Notes: a model not told the origin generated them from the letters alone. 15,242 nucleotides of DNA from an uncultured bacterium (GCA_902779075.1 CACZAK010000207.1:1-15242), one strand, 5' to 3'; counted from the stretch's first letter, positions 7,691-15,242 are shown. Translations and numbers: made by a program.

Positions 7691-10600
7691 CGCGGTTTAG
7701 GTCATTCGCGACAAGCTGCCATCTCCGCCCATCCCATGTTTGGTACGGCCAGCGGGCGGGACGGTAGTCGGAATCGGCGCCGGGATATTCCCATCCGCGG
7801 CTTCCTTCCTTGATGCGGACGGTCAGCGTCACGGGCGTTCCCGCGAAGACGTGCGGTACGTCGTTCGTCGGCGCGTGGCCGCGGAAGAACACGATCTCAA
7901 GCGACGAGCAGCCGTCGAAGAGGTAGTCGCCGAACTCGCGGCAGCCGCTTGGAATGGTCACGCTGCCGAGCGAAGTGCAGCCCGCGAACGCGCGGTCCCA
8001 AAGCGAAACCACCTCCGTACCGATGTAAAGGTTGGTGAGCGTGGTGACGCCCTCAAACGCATTGTTCGCGACCATCCAGACGTTCGACGAAATCTCGTAA
8101 GAGGCGGGGACATCGCCCTTCACGCGCAAGAACACGTGGCCGAGAATGACTTCCTCGAAACCGCCGCCCGCCGGCGCCGCGTCATACCACGCCGTACCGG
8201 CAAAGGCGTCCGTGCGGATAACGCGCACGTTCTCGCCGCCCGTGACGGTCGCCAGCTTCGAGCATCCCTCGAAGGCGGACACGCCGATCGTCGTGACGGA
8301 CGCCGGGAGATCGATCGCCTTAAGCGAGGCGCAGCCCTTGAACGACGCCGCACCGATCTCCTCGATGCCCTCCGCCAGCTCGAGCGATGCGAGCGACGAG
8401 CAGCCCTCGAACGCACTCTCGCCAAGTGCGGAAACTTTCCCGAAGTCTGCGGTGGCAAGCGCTGCGCAACCCTTGAAGGCATTCGTGGCGATGGAAACGG
8501 TGTCGCCGGCCGTGAAAGTCCCAAGGGTCGTGCAGCCCTCAAACGCGGACGCGCCGACCGTTGCGCCACCGCCGGCCGTGAAAGTATTAAGCGCCGTACT
8601 ACCCGCGAACGCGGACGCGCCGATTGTGGCGCCGCCGCCGATGGAAACGGTCTTCAGCGCCGCGAACTCCTTGAACGACTCGGCGGCAATCGTGGCCGAA
8701 CCGCCGACGGCGAGATTCGTAAGCGCCGCGCAGTCCTTGAACGAAGTCGCGGCGATTGTCACGCCGCCGCCGATGGTGGCCGTCGCGAGCGCAGTGCATC
8801 CCTCAAACGCGCCTGCGCCGATGTTGACTGCGTTCTCGCCCTCGATTGTCAGCGAGGCAATCGTCGTCTGCCCCTTGAACGCATTCACGCCGATGCCGGT
8901 GGCGTTGGCGGGGATGACGAGCGCGGCAGGCAGCGGGCCTCGGAAGCCAGTCACGACCAGGCCGGACCATGTGAAGCGGAAGGTCGTGCGTAGCGTGCCC
9001 TCGAAGGCGTCCGCCGCAACGGTCACGCCGTCTTCAAGCCCGAACACGTCGTCGAGCTTCGTGCAGTCCTTGAACGCGCCCGCGCCGATGGAGACAAGCG
9101 AATCGGGCAGGTACACGGTCTCAAGCGATGTCGCGCCCGCGAACGCGCCGTCCGCGATCACCTTCACGCCGTAGGGCACGTCCACAGTTGCGGGAACCGT
9201 CCCCTTCCAGCCCACGAGCACGCCGCACACCACGACCGGGCCGTTCGGCGCGGCGTTCCAGATACCGGAGTCGCGGAAGGCGCCCGCGCCGCACGCCGTC
9301 ACGTTCGCGCCGCCCGTCACCGTCTTAAGCGACGTCGCGCCCTTGAAGAGATCCGCGCCGAATGCCGTCACCGTCGCCGGAATCGCGAGCGTCGCCGGGA
9401 GGTCGCCCGTGTAGCCCTTCAGCACGCCGTCCTCGATCGTAAGCGTGTACGGCGGCGGAAGCTCCGTCCACTGCGCCGTAAAGGTCACGTTGCTTGCCGG
9501 AACGCTCCCTAGTAGCGCGGGCTGCCAGCCCGCGAAGGTGTGGCCTTCGCGCGTCACCGTCGGCGCAGTGATCGTTGCGCCGTACGTCATGTTGCTGCTC
9601 CAGCCGCCCGTTCCGCCGTTCGCGTCGAACGTGACCATGTAGTTGTTCGCGAGCCATGTAGCGTAAAGATCAACCGTCGCGTCGGATACTTCAGTCAAGT
9701 TGCTCACCACGGCACCGTCGGCGAATGTCGCCGCACCCGTCTCGTTCGTTGCCCATCCGCCAAAGGCGTAGCCCGTGCGCACGAAGGCGTTCGACGTGAG
9801 AGCCTGGGCCACGTCAAATTCAAACTCCTGCGTGGTTACGGCGGCGTCGCCGGAATGTCCGGAGTGGAAGGCAACGGAATATGCGTTCGCGATCCAGTGC
9901 GCGAAGAGCGACCTCGCGCCGGTGATAGCCGTGTCGTCAGACACCTTCGTGCCGTTCTCGGCAGCCGTCCACCAGCCGTCAAAGGCGTAGCCCATCCTTG
10001 TGGGCAGCGGCAACGCGCCCACCAGCGTACCATGCGTCACGTTCGTAGCGGACGTTCCCTCGCCGCCGCAGAGGTCGAGCGCAACGTCGTAGGAGTTGAG
10101 AGACCACTGCGCCGTGAACGTCACATTGTTCGCCGGAACGTTCCCTAGTAGAGCGGGCTGCCAGCCCGCGAAGGTGTAGCCTTCGCGCGTAACCGTCGGC
10201 GCATTGATCTCCGTGCCAAATTCCATCTCGCGGCTCCAACCGCCCTCGCCGCCGTTCGCGTCGAACGTCACGGCGTATGAGTTGACCGTCCACTGCGCCG
10301 TGAACGTCACATTGCTCGCCGGAACGTTCACTAGTAGCGCGGGCTGCCAGCCCGCGAAGGTGTGACCTTCGCGCGTCACCGTCGGCGCGGCGATCTCCGT
10401 GCCATATTCCATCTCGCGGCTCCAACCGCCCTCGCCGCCGTTCGCATCGAACGTCACTAGGTACGAGTTGGCCGTCCACTGCGCCGTATAGGTGGCGTTG
10501 CTTGCCGGCACCGTCGCGGGCACGGCGGGCGTCCAGCCGCCGAACGTGTAGCCGATGCGCGTCACCGTCGGCGCGGCGAGCGTTGCGCCGTACGTCAAGT

Positions 10601-12900
10601 TGCTGCTCCAGCCGCCCTCCCCGCCGTTCGGGTCGAACGTCACGCGGTAGGCATTGACGAGCCATGTGGCATAGAGATCAACCGTTGCGCCCGAAACGAC
10701 CGCCAGGTTGCTCACCACCGCGCCGTCGGCGAATATCGCCGCGCCGGTCGCGTTCGTGGCCCATCCGTCAAAGGCGTAGCCCGCACGCACGAAGGCGTTC
10801 GACATGAGCGCCTGAACCGCGTCAACCTCGAAAGCCTGCGTTGCGGTCGTATCGTCATATCCCGAATGGAACACCACCGTATAGGCGTTCGCGAGCCAGT
10901 GCGCGAAGAGCGACGTGGCACCGGTGATCGCCGTGTCGTCGGCCACCCTCTCACCCCCCTCGGCAGCCGTCCACCAGCCGTCGAAGGCGTAACCCTGTCT
11001 CGTGGGCAGCGGCAGCGCGCCTACGAGCGTGCCATACGCCACGTTCGCGATGGAATCTCCCTCGCCGCCGCAAAGGTTGAGCGAGACGTCGTAGGAATTG
11101 ACCGTCCACTGTGCCGTGAACGTCACATTGCTTGCCGGAACGTTCCCTAGTAGCGCGGGCTGCCAGCCCGCGAAGGTGTAGCCAACGCGCGTCACTACGG
11201 GCGCGGTAAGCGCCGCGCCGTACGCCAAGTTGTCGCTCCAGCCGCCCGTTCCGCCGTTCGCGTCGAACGTGATTGTGTAGGTGTTGACCGTCCACTGCGC
11301 CGTGAACGTCACATTGCTCGCCGGAACGTTCCCTAGTAGCGCGGGCTGCCAGCCCGCGAAGGTGTGGCCCTCGCGCGCCACCGTCGGCGCGGCGAGCGCG
11401 ACGCCGTACGTCAAGTTGCTGCTCCAGCCGCCATCACCGCCGGCCGCGTCGAACGTGACGGCGTAGGTGTTGACCGTCCACTGCGCCGTGAACGTCACAT
11501 TGCTCGCGGGAACCGTCTCGGCGACGGCGGGACTCCAGCCCGCAAAGGTGTGGCCCTCGCGCGTCACCGTCGGCGCGGCAATCGTTGCGCCGTAAGTCAA
11601 GTTGCTGCTCCAACCGCCCTCGCCGCCAGCCGCGTCAAACGTGACTGCGTAGGAATTGACCGTCCACTGCGCCGTATATGTGGTGTCGGTCGCGGGTACC
11701 GTCGCCGGCACTTCCGGCGTCCAGCCGCCAAACGTGTAGCCCTCGCGCGTCACCGTCGGCGCGGCGAGCGTTGCGCCGCAAGTCAGGTTGCTGCTCCAGC
11801 CGCCCTCGCCGCCGGCCGCGTCGAACGTGACGACGCACGAGGACGTGACGCCGCCATCGGCGAAGCAGCCCATGCCGGCCTCAAGACACGGTGAAGTTGA
11901 GTAGAGGTGGAAGTCGCCGCCCGCCGCGTCCACGAACTGCGGATCGGACGCGATGTTGCCGTCACCGGACGGAAGCGGCGTCGTGCAGGAGTACGTGAAC
12001 TGCACGCCGTTCGTCGACGGCTCGTAGTTGGCCGTGGAAGCGTCCGCCGTGGCGGTGTTGCCCCAGACGATCGAGTGGTCAGCCGTCGACATGCCGTCCA
12101 TGCCGCCTCCGACCAAAGCGGTGTTGCCGTAAACCGTGCAGCGGTCGAGCGTAGAGCGGTAGACGACGCCGGTTTCGCCGGAGGTGTTGCCGTAGATGAG
12201 GCTCCGCGTCACGTTGCAGAATCCGACGGCCGCGCCGTGGCGGGTCGCCGTGTTGCCGTAGATCTGGCAGTTGTCGACGTCCGCACCGTAGATTGTGCAG
12301 CGCCAGCTGGCGCAGCCCGTGACGACGCAGTCCTTCAGGTTTACGCCGTATGACGCCGTGCCGGCATAATCCGCGTCCCCGCCGTTGCGCAAGGTAAAGC
12401 CGACGAAGGTGAACTCCTTGGAACAGTGGTAGTCGTCCACGCAGATGTTTGTGCTGCCGCCGTCGATGATCGTCTCCGCCGCGCTTCCCGTCGCGCGGAA
12501 CGTCACGGGGTCGGGCATCCCGCCGCCCCACACGCGAACCGGCGCGTAGGTGCCCGGCGCGACGAACACAGTTTCACCTCCGCCGATCCACGATTCCGCC
12601 TGCTGCAGGGTCTTGAACGGCGACTCGGCCGTTCCCGTTCCGTTCGTCGTGCCGTTGACGGCGTCGACGTAAAGCTTGGCGCCCACGGTGACTTCCCACT
12701 CGGCGTAGACCTGTCCGTTTGTCCAGAGCGCGTCGGCCACTTCGCAGACGAGCGAATGTCTCCCGCGGTCGGCGTCGGTCGGGGCGTAGGTCCAGTTCGC
12801 CCCGGCGGTCGAGACGAGCGCGTCGTCGAGATACCAGCTGTAGCTGAGCGCCGCGCTTTCGGGGTCGTGCGCCGTAACCGTGAACTCCTGGCTGTCGCCC
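7569..12900 (-). CDS. Giant multidomain surface/secreted protein, central fragment (between the two frameshifts)
   Basis: About 1,777 codons. The first possible start in this frame is a GTG at 12740, but it has no ribosome binding site and falls inside an Ig-like domain whose sense continues upstream to about 12899; the frame is open back to a stop at 12908-12906. This is therefore a gene fragment, not a separate gene. Order: second half of an Ig/PKD-like domain (SYSWYLDDALV ... WEVTVGA), a beta-helix cassette opening with LYVDAVNGTTNGTGTAESPF and closing with SDPQFVDAAGGDFHLYSTSP, twelve InlB-type B-repeats, then a block of 19 BspA-type leucine-rich repeats of the form IGAGAFxGCTxL, and the beginning of the next beta-helix cassette (GTITNDTTWVGGRVYEIQ). 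It ends at TGA (7571-7569), 16 codons after the downstream frame takes over in sense. B-repeats and BspA repeats are both known from surface proteins that bind hosts or other cells; the ligand here cannot be read from sequence. Confidence 0.85.
7740..9450 (-). other. BspA-type leucine-rich repeat block (about 19 repeats)
   Basis: After YTLTIEDGVLKGYTGDLP come about 19 units with the BspA (LRR_5) pattern: a variable strand, then IGAGAF or IAATSF, then xGCTxLxxVxI. Clear examples are AFEGCTALATATIGGG, SFKDCAALTNLAVGGS, AFEGCSSLASLELAEG and AFAGCTSLGSVTIPSG. The block ends with FFRGHAPTNDVPHVFAGTPV and RGWEYPGADSDYRPARWPYQ, which looks like the usual C-terminal cap of these domains. BspA-type repeats occur in surface proteins that bind fibronectin, fibrinogen or other cells; no ligand can be named here. 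The middle of the block (8880-8430) is unusually alanine/glycine-rich, with GGGATIGASAF-like units that may be recent internal duplications. Confidence 0.85.
9516..9534. repeat. GC-rich palindrome inside B-repeat 12
   Basis: CGCGGGCTG-C-CAGCCCGCG is a perfect 9-bp inverted repeat with a single central base, preceded by CTAGTAG. On the minus strand it encodes AGWQPA followed by Leu-Leu written CTA-CTA. The same element recurs in four other B-repeats. Confidence 0.7.
10153..10169. repeat. GC-rich palindrome inside B-repeat 9 (8-bp stem)
   Basis: GCGGGCTG-C-CAGCCCGC with CTAGTAG upstream; the outermost pair of the 9-bp version is lost because GCT replaces GCG for alanine. It is otherwise the same element as at 9516-9534. 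Confidence 0.65.
10338..10356. repeat. GC-rich palindrome inside B-repeat 8
   Basis: A perfect copy of the 9-bp inverted repeat seen at 9516-9534, again preceded by CTAGTAG; the flank differs by encoding Val (GTG) in place of Gly after the two CTA codons. Confidence 0.7.
11154..11172. repeat. GC-rich palindrome inside B-repeat 4
   Basis: A perfect copy of the 9-bp inverted repeat with a CCCTAGTAG flank. It sits in the type A unit just before the first B-C pair, the position matched by the copy at 10153 before the second pair. Confidence 0.7.
11340..11358. repeat. GC-rich palindrome inside B-repeat 3
   Basis: A perfect copy of the 9-bp inverted repeat with a CCCTAGTAG flank, 186 bp from the copy in B-repeat 4. 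B-repeats 1, 2 and 7 lack it and instead encode TPEVPA, SPAVAE or TPAVPA with different codons. Confidence 0.7.
11850..12680 (-). other. Right-handed beta-helix cassette preceding the B-repeats
   Basis: Entry motif KLYVDAVNGTTNGTGTAESP, then FKTLQQAESWIGGGETVFVAP and GTYAPV; rungs LKDCVVTGC, VDNCQIYGNTA, VTRSLIYGNTS, LDRCTVYGNTA and ADHSIVWGNTA; exit motif ASDPQFVDAAGGDFHLYSTS followed by PCLEAG. It has the same build as the cassette at 14030-14875, so the protein repeats whole beta-helix modules. No catalytic residues are recognised. Confidence 0.75.
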
Positions 12901-15242
12901 CTTCGTCAGGCGTGACCGCGTCGATGACGGGACGCTTGTTCGCGTTCACGTTCACGGTGAGCGCAAAGGTCTTCCAGGCGGTGTCGCCGTTCGCGTCGTC
13001 CGTCACAAGCACCGAGACCAGATACTCTCCCGCGTCGTCCTCGATTCCGGAGAGAAGCCCGCCCTCCGAGAGCGCGAGGTGGCTTTCGTTCGGGAGGCAC
13101 GTGATCACATAGTCGTCCGCGTTGGAGAAGTCGCCTTCCGCCCTGTAGAGCGTATTCACGGTGTCCGCCGACCCATTGGAGTAGGCCACATACGCTCCTA
13201 CCTCGTTGGAGCCGTAGGCGAGACGGACGGTGTTGTCGGAATTGAGCGTCGCGGAGAACTCGACGGTTTTCCCGTGGCACGTGCCCTTCCAGACGATCGT
13301 CACATGGTCCGCCTGACTGTCGACGCGAAATTCCGAAGTCTCGACATAATAGTAGGAAGAGTAAGGACCTTCGTTGACGACAATCTTCGGCTCTTCGTCG
13401 ATGGCCCAGGTGGACCACGAAAGGGACACTCCTGTGCCAACGCCGAAATAGAGCGCGCCAAAGCTCGAAAGACGCACCTTGTCGTATTGCTCGCCGAACC
13501 ACGTGAACGAGAACGGGAGAGTAACGATGGGGTTGTGTTGGTAGGATGTGTCCTTCTCCGGCCAGTCGTCGCCGACCACGACACCCACGTCGCCGTTGAA
13601 GGTGCTGCCCTCGCCACGTGTGACCACCGTATACGGCAGGCTCCACGTCGCCGTGCCCACGTTGCCGGAACATTCGAGCTGCACCGAATACGGGACGGCC
13701 TCCGTCGCGGCGGGAAGCGACGCCGTTTCGATCTTGAGGTCCGCGTAAGACGTCACGGCGATGGGCCCGCACTTCTCGCTTTCGCCGTAGGTGGCGTTGT
13801 AGGACGAGACCCAGTAGAAATAGTCCGTGCCGCCAGTCGTGGCGAGGTCGAGGTAGGAAGTAGCGGTCGTCGTGCCGATGAGCTCCGCGGCGGCGACATT
13901 GTTGGCGGTTCCGCGGTAGATGCGGTACTCCGCCGCATTCGGCACGGCCTCCCACGTGAACGGAATGCCCTTCGCGGCCTTGGCGCTCGTGCCGGTCGCA
14001 ACAGGCGCGGCGGGCTTGGCCGTCACGATGCCGCCCTCGTAGCAGCCGTAGTCCACGACGCCGCCCTTGATGCGGCGCTCGCCCGCGAGGTCGAGCGCGT
14101 GCGAGAAGTCGAAACCGAGCACCTCGCCGCCCGCGTCAATGGCGGGCGAGCCCGCGATCAGGCGGTAGTCTCCGTTCGCGGCGTCCACGAACCACGGATC
14201 GACGCCGATCAGGTTGGTGGAATACACCACGTTCGAGCTTACGTCGGAACTTAGATTCCGGTCTCGAGACTCGTAGACGTCATACGTGTCGCTGCCGCCG
14301 TTGGACTTGTTGCCGGTGATGATGTTGTTGAAGAGGTAGCAGGATTCGGCGCCGCTGACGTTGCTGTTCAAGCGTATGTTTCCGACGATGGTGGAGTTGT
14401 AGACTTTGCAGTGATAGAGGCCGCCTGCATAGCCGCTCCATTCGTTTGTATTGGAGTTGCCCGTGATCAGGCAGCTCACGACCGTCGCATTGGCCACGCC
14501 GCCGGCCGACCGGGTGGAGACGCAGTTCGAGACGACGCAGTTCTCTATCGTGCCGCCGGTGACGCCGCCCGCGTAGTCGTACCAGCTTGATTGCGGATGG
14601 GAGCCGTTGATCACGGCGACGTCCTTGAGCGTCGCGTTGGAGCCGAGGCGGACGCAGTAGTTCGTGCCACCGCCGTCGATAAAGGTCTTGTCCGGGCCCT
14701 TGCCGAGGAGCGTGACCTTGGGCGATTCCATGAGAGCGAACGGCTCGTACGTGCCTTCCGCGAGGCGGATCGTCTCGCCGTCGATCGCGAGCGCGGCGGC
14801 GGCAGCGATGGTCTTCTTCGGCGCGGCGGCGGTGCCGTCGCCCGAGTCGTCCGTCTCGGTCGGATTCACCCAGAACTCCCTGTATTCGAAGAGCGCCTCG
14901 ACCTCGTAGTCAACCCCGTTCGTCACCCAGCCCAGGAACGCACGGTCGGTGAGCGGCTTGACCATGACGACGGCCGTTCCGCCGGCCGCCACGATCTGTA
15001 GTTCGGATCCATCCGAGAAGATGCCGCGCACGGGATCGGTAAATGCATGGACGATGAAGCCCTCGACGCCCGGGCCCTTGTACGCGCCCGTGTTGTTCGC
15101 GGGATTGTCCGCGTCGATGCACGCGGAGCCGACGCGCAGACGCAGGTCGCCGCCCGCGAGCGAGACGAACGTCGGCTGCGCCTCGTAGTTGCCGGGGCCG
15201 AGCTTCGTCATCGCGGGGATCGTGCAGGAGTTCGTGACCGCG
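12503..15242 (-). CDS. Giant multidomain surface/secreted protein, N-terminal-side fragment (5' end outside the window)
   Basis: The frame is open to the window edge (AVTNSCTIPAMTKLGPG...), so the methionine codon at 15211 is internal and the start codon and any signal peptide lie outside. Domain sense runs from 15242 to about 12902; from there to the TGA at 12503 the translation is an arginine/proline-rich frameshift product of about 130 residues. Order: closing motif of one beta-helix cassette, a linker with a B-repeat-like GW motif (FLGWVTNG), a full beta-helix cassette (14875-14030), a fibronectin-III-like domain (14015-13745), an Ig domain of the putative-Ig (He_PIG) type split by an inserted nidogen-like domain (13745-12945), and the first strands of an Ig-like domain (NKRPVIDAVTPDEG) cut by frameshift 1. 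An extracellular structural role is inferred; no enzyme motif is seen. Confidence 0.82.
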   Translation of the reverse strand, partial: AVTNSCTIPAMTKLGPGNYEAQPTFVSLAGGDLRLRVGSACIDADNPANNTGAYKGPGVEGFIVHAFTDPVRGIFSDGSELQIVAAGGTAVVMVKPLTDRAFLGWVTNGVDYEVEALFEYREFWVNPTETDDSGDGTAAAPKKTIAAAAALAIDGETIRLAEGTYEPFALMESPKVTLLGKGPDKTFIDGGGTNYCVRLGSNATLKDVAVINGSHPQSSWYDYAGGVTGGTIENCVVSNCVSTRSAGGVANATVVSCLITGNSNTNEWSGYAGGLYHCKVYNSTIVGNIRLNSNVSGAESCYLFNNIITGNKSNGGSDTYDVYESRDRNLSSDVSSNVVYSTNLIGVDPWFVDAANGDYRLIAGSPAIDAGGEVLGFDFSHALDLAGERRIKGGVVDYGCYEGGIVTAKPAAPVATGTSAKAAKGIPFTWEAVPNAAEYRIYRGTANNVAAAELIGTTTATSYLDLATTGGTDYFYWVSSYNATYGESEKCGPIAVTSYADLKIETASLPAATEAVPYSVQLECSGNVGTATWSLPYTVVTRGEGSTFNGDVGVVVGDDWPEKDTSYQHNPIVTLPFSFTWFGEQYDKVRLSSFGALYFGVGTGVSLSWSTWAIDEEPKIVVNEGPYSSYYYVETSEFRVDSQADHVTIVWKGTCHGKTVEFSATLNSDNTVRLAYGSNEVGAYVAYSNGSADTVNTLYRAEGDFSNADDYVITCLPNESHLALSEGGLLSGIEDDAGEYLVSVLVTDDANGDTAWKTFALTVNVNANKRPVIDAVTPDEGATARSSRLRRTTPKARRSATAGISTTRSSRPPGRTGPTPRPTPTAGDIRSSAKWPTRSGQTDRSTPSGKSPWAPSFTSTPSTARRTERERPSRRSRPCSRRNRGSAEVKLCSSRRAPTRRFACGAAGCPTP
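12945..13745 (-). other. Putative-Ig (He_PIG-like) domain interrupted by a nidogen-like beta-sandwich
   Basis: The first part, ASLPAATEAVPYSVQLECSG followed by NVGTATWSLP, is the opening of a putative-Ig domain. The second part, GGLLSGIEDDAGEYLVSVLV followed by TDDANGDTAWKTFALTVN, is its closing half. Between them (about 13632-13095, some 180 residues) sits a separate module with LPFSFTWFGEQYDKVRLSSF and GALYFGVGTG, then VTIVWKGTCHGKTVEFSATL and DNTVRLAYGSNE. This resembles the beta-sandwich in which 'FpFpFyG..Y..v.vss.G...Fg' is the signature. Both halves are needed to make one Ig fold, so the inner module appears to be inserted in a loop. Confidence 0.65.
13745..14015 (-). other. Fibronectin type III-like domain
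   Basis: The segment begins KPAAPVATGTS and contains FTWEAVPNAAEYRIYRGT, YLDLATTGGTDYFYWVSSY and GPIAVTS. These are the W-x-x-V-x-x-A-x-x-Y-x-I-Y-R core and the Y-x-Y-x-V-S strand of fibronectin III domains. It links the beta-helix cassette to the interrupted Ig domain and most likely acts as a spacer. Confidence 0.7.
14030..14875 (-). other. Right-handed beta-helix cassette with 'SPAIDAG' closing motif
   Basis: It opens with EFWVNPTETDDSGDGTAAAP followed by KKTIAAAAALA and GETIRLAEGTY, the usual entry of DUF1565/pectate-lyase-like beta-helices. Helix rungs follow with NC and TGN turns (IENCVVSNCVS, VVSCLITGNSN, NSTIVGN, NNIITGN). It closes with GVDPWFVDAANGDYRLIAGSPAIDAG and VDYGCYEGG, which match what databases call a choice-of-anchor Q type ending. 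No pectate lyase catalytic residues can be assigned, so it is probably structural or carbohydrate-binding. An equivalent closing motif is seen at 15200-15110 (QPTFVSLAGGDLRLRVGSAC), which is the end of a preceding cassette. Confidence 0.75.

Larger units (their letters stand above)
9636..11087 (-). repeat. Higher-order duplication containing the type B-type C repeat pair
   Basis: The B-C pair at 11087-10644 (444 bp) reappears at 10085-9636 (450 bp), about 1.0 kb apart, with three type A units between. Type B copies share GTLVGALPLPTR, GYAFDGWWTAAE and DDTAITGA; type C copies share SNAFVR, GYAF, GWATN and FADGAVVSNL. The rare unit order repeated twice indicates that a multi-unit block, and not single units, was duplicated, followed by divergence. 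Confidence 0.75.
9465..11837 (-). repeat. Array of twelve InlB-type B-repeats (Listeria-Bacteroides repeat)
   Basis: Twelve successive units of about 60 to 80 residues, each with a VTFDANGG-like opening, GYTFAGW centre and YTAQW ending. Three sub-types are visible. Type A is VTFDxxGGxGGWSxxLxYG ... TAQW, about 62 residues. Type B is LCGGEG ... PLPTRxGYAFDGWW ... LFAHW, about 70 residues. Type C is VxFHSG ... GYAFxGWATN ... DLYATW, about 78 residues. In translation order they run A-A-A-A-B-C-A-A-A-B-C-A. The B-C pair occurs at 11087-10644 and again at 10085-9636, at near-identical length. B-repeats are beta-grasp-like folds known from surface proteins such as internalin B. The high DNA similarity between units makes this block prone to recombination and to assembly collapse. 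Confidence 0.9.

Noticed and set aside
3723..9174. Several other medium-length + strand open frames (for example 3723-4133, 7740-8993 and 8146-9174)
   Set aside because: They are low-complexity shadows of the minus-strand gene, lack ribosome binding sites and show no recognisable domains.
9465..11837. CRISPR-like array suggested by regularly spaced repeats
   Set aside because: The repeats are in-frame coding units of about 180-240 bp with conserved protein motifs, not short repeats with unique spacers.
7569..12740. A separate gene starting at the GTG at 12740
   Set aside because: There is no ribosome binding site, the GTG falls in the middle of an Ig-like domain, and the same domain continues upstream in frame to the G-tract frameshift.
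12503..12898. The last ~130 residues of the N-terminal-side open frame, as a real proline/arginine-rich tail
   Set aside because: The other frame over the same bases encodes the end of an Ig-like domain and a clear beta-helix entry, so this tail is a frameshift product.
12898..12901. Programmed ribosomal frameshifting at the G tract
   Set aside because: No X-XXY-YYZ heptamer fits the required -1 shift, and I see no reason for recoding in a structural repeat protein.
14030..14875. Pectate lyase or other polysaccharide-degrading activity in the beta-helix cassettes
   Set aside because: The fold is shared with pectate lyases, but no catalytic arginine/aspartate arrangement can be identified, and the cassettes repeat as structural modules.

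Overview
The window is a GC-rich stretch coding on the minus strand throughout. It holds one enormous gene, whose 5' end lies beyond base 15242, followed after 175 bp by the start of a glutamate dehydrogenase gene (gdhA) that runs off the left edge. I see no tRNA, rRNA, insertion sequence or CRISPR array.

The giant gene covers 15242 down to 575, about 14.67 kb or roughly 4,890 codons. As it stands it is split into three open frames by two frameshifts, one at a G tract (12898-12901 on the + strand) and one near 7583-7592. The protein sense continues from one frame to the next at both places, and neither downstream frame has a ribosome binding site. I therefore read it as one gene that is either mutated or carries sequence errors, not as three genes. 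The layout in translation order is: the end of one right-handed beta-helix cassette (15242-15060); a second beta-helix cassette (14875-14030); a fibronectin-III-like domain (14015-13745); a putative-Ig domain interrupted by a nidogen-like beta-sandwich (13745-12945); an Ig/PKD-like domain containing frameshift 1; a third beta-helix cassette (12680-11850); twelve InlB-type B-repeats (11837-9465); a BspA-type leucine-rich-repeat block (9450-7740); a fourth beta-helix cassette containing frameshift 2 (7690-6775); a CARDB-like domain; IPT-like and other beta domains; three carboxypeptidase-regulatory-like domains; a PKD domain; about 490 residues I cannot assign; an acidic linker; a 'DPNE' DUF11-like domain; one more B-repeat; and a lysine-rich C-terminal module.

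This architecture, made of surface and extracellular beta modules with no visible enzyme active site, suggests a secreted or surface-attached adhesin or scaffold. The mixture of B-repeats, BspA repeats, beta-helices closing with 'DPxFVDAxxGDxxL...SPxIDAG' motifs, and the C-terminal module resembles gut and rumen Kiritimatiellota/Verrucomicrobiota-type genomes. That assignment rests on recollection of protein style and is moderate at best.

The short AT-rich gap between the giant gene and gdhA carries two matching dyad elements (TTTACAC-N5-GTAA) exactly 32 bp apart, likely regulatory. gdhA has a good ribosome binding site and is probably transcribed on its own; nothing links it functionally to the giant protein. 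The less ordinary material is inside the giant gene: a duplicated higher-order B-repeat block, a GC-rich palindrome carried by five of the B-repeats together with CTA-CTA codons, an AT-rich minisatellite inside a coding domain, and a beta domain inserted into an Ig domain.
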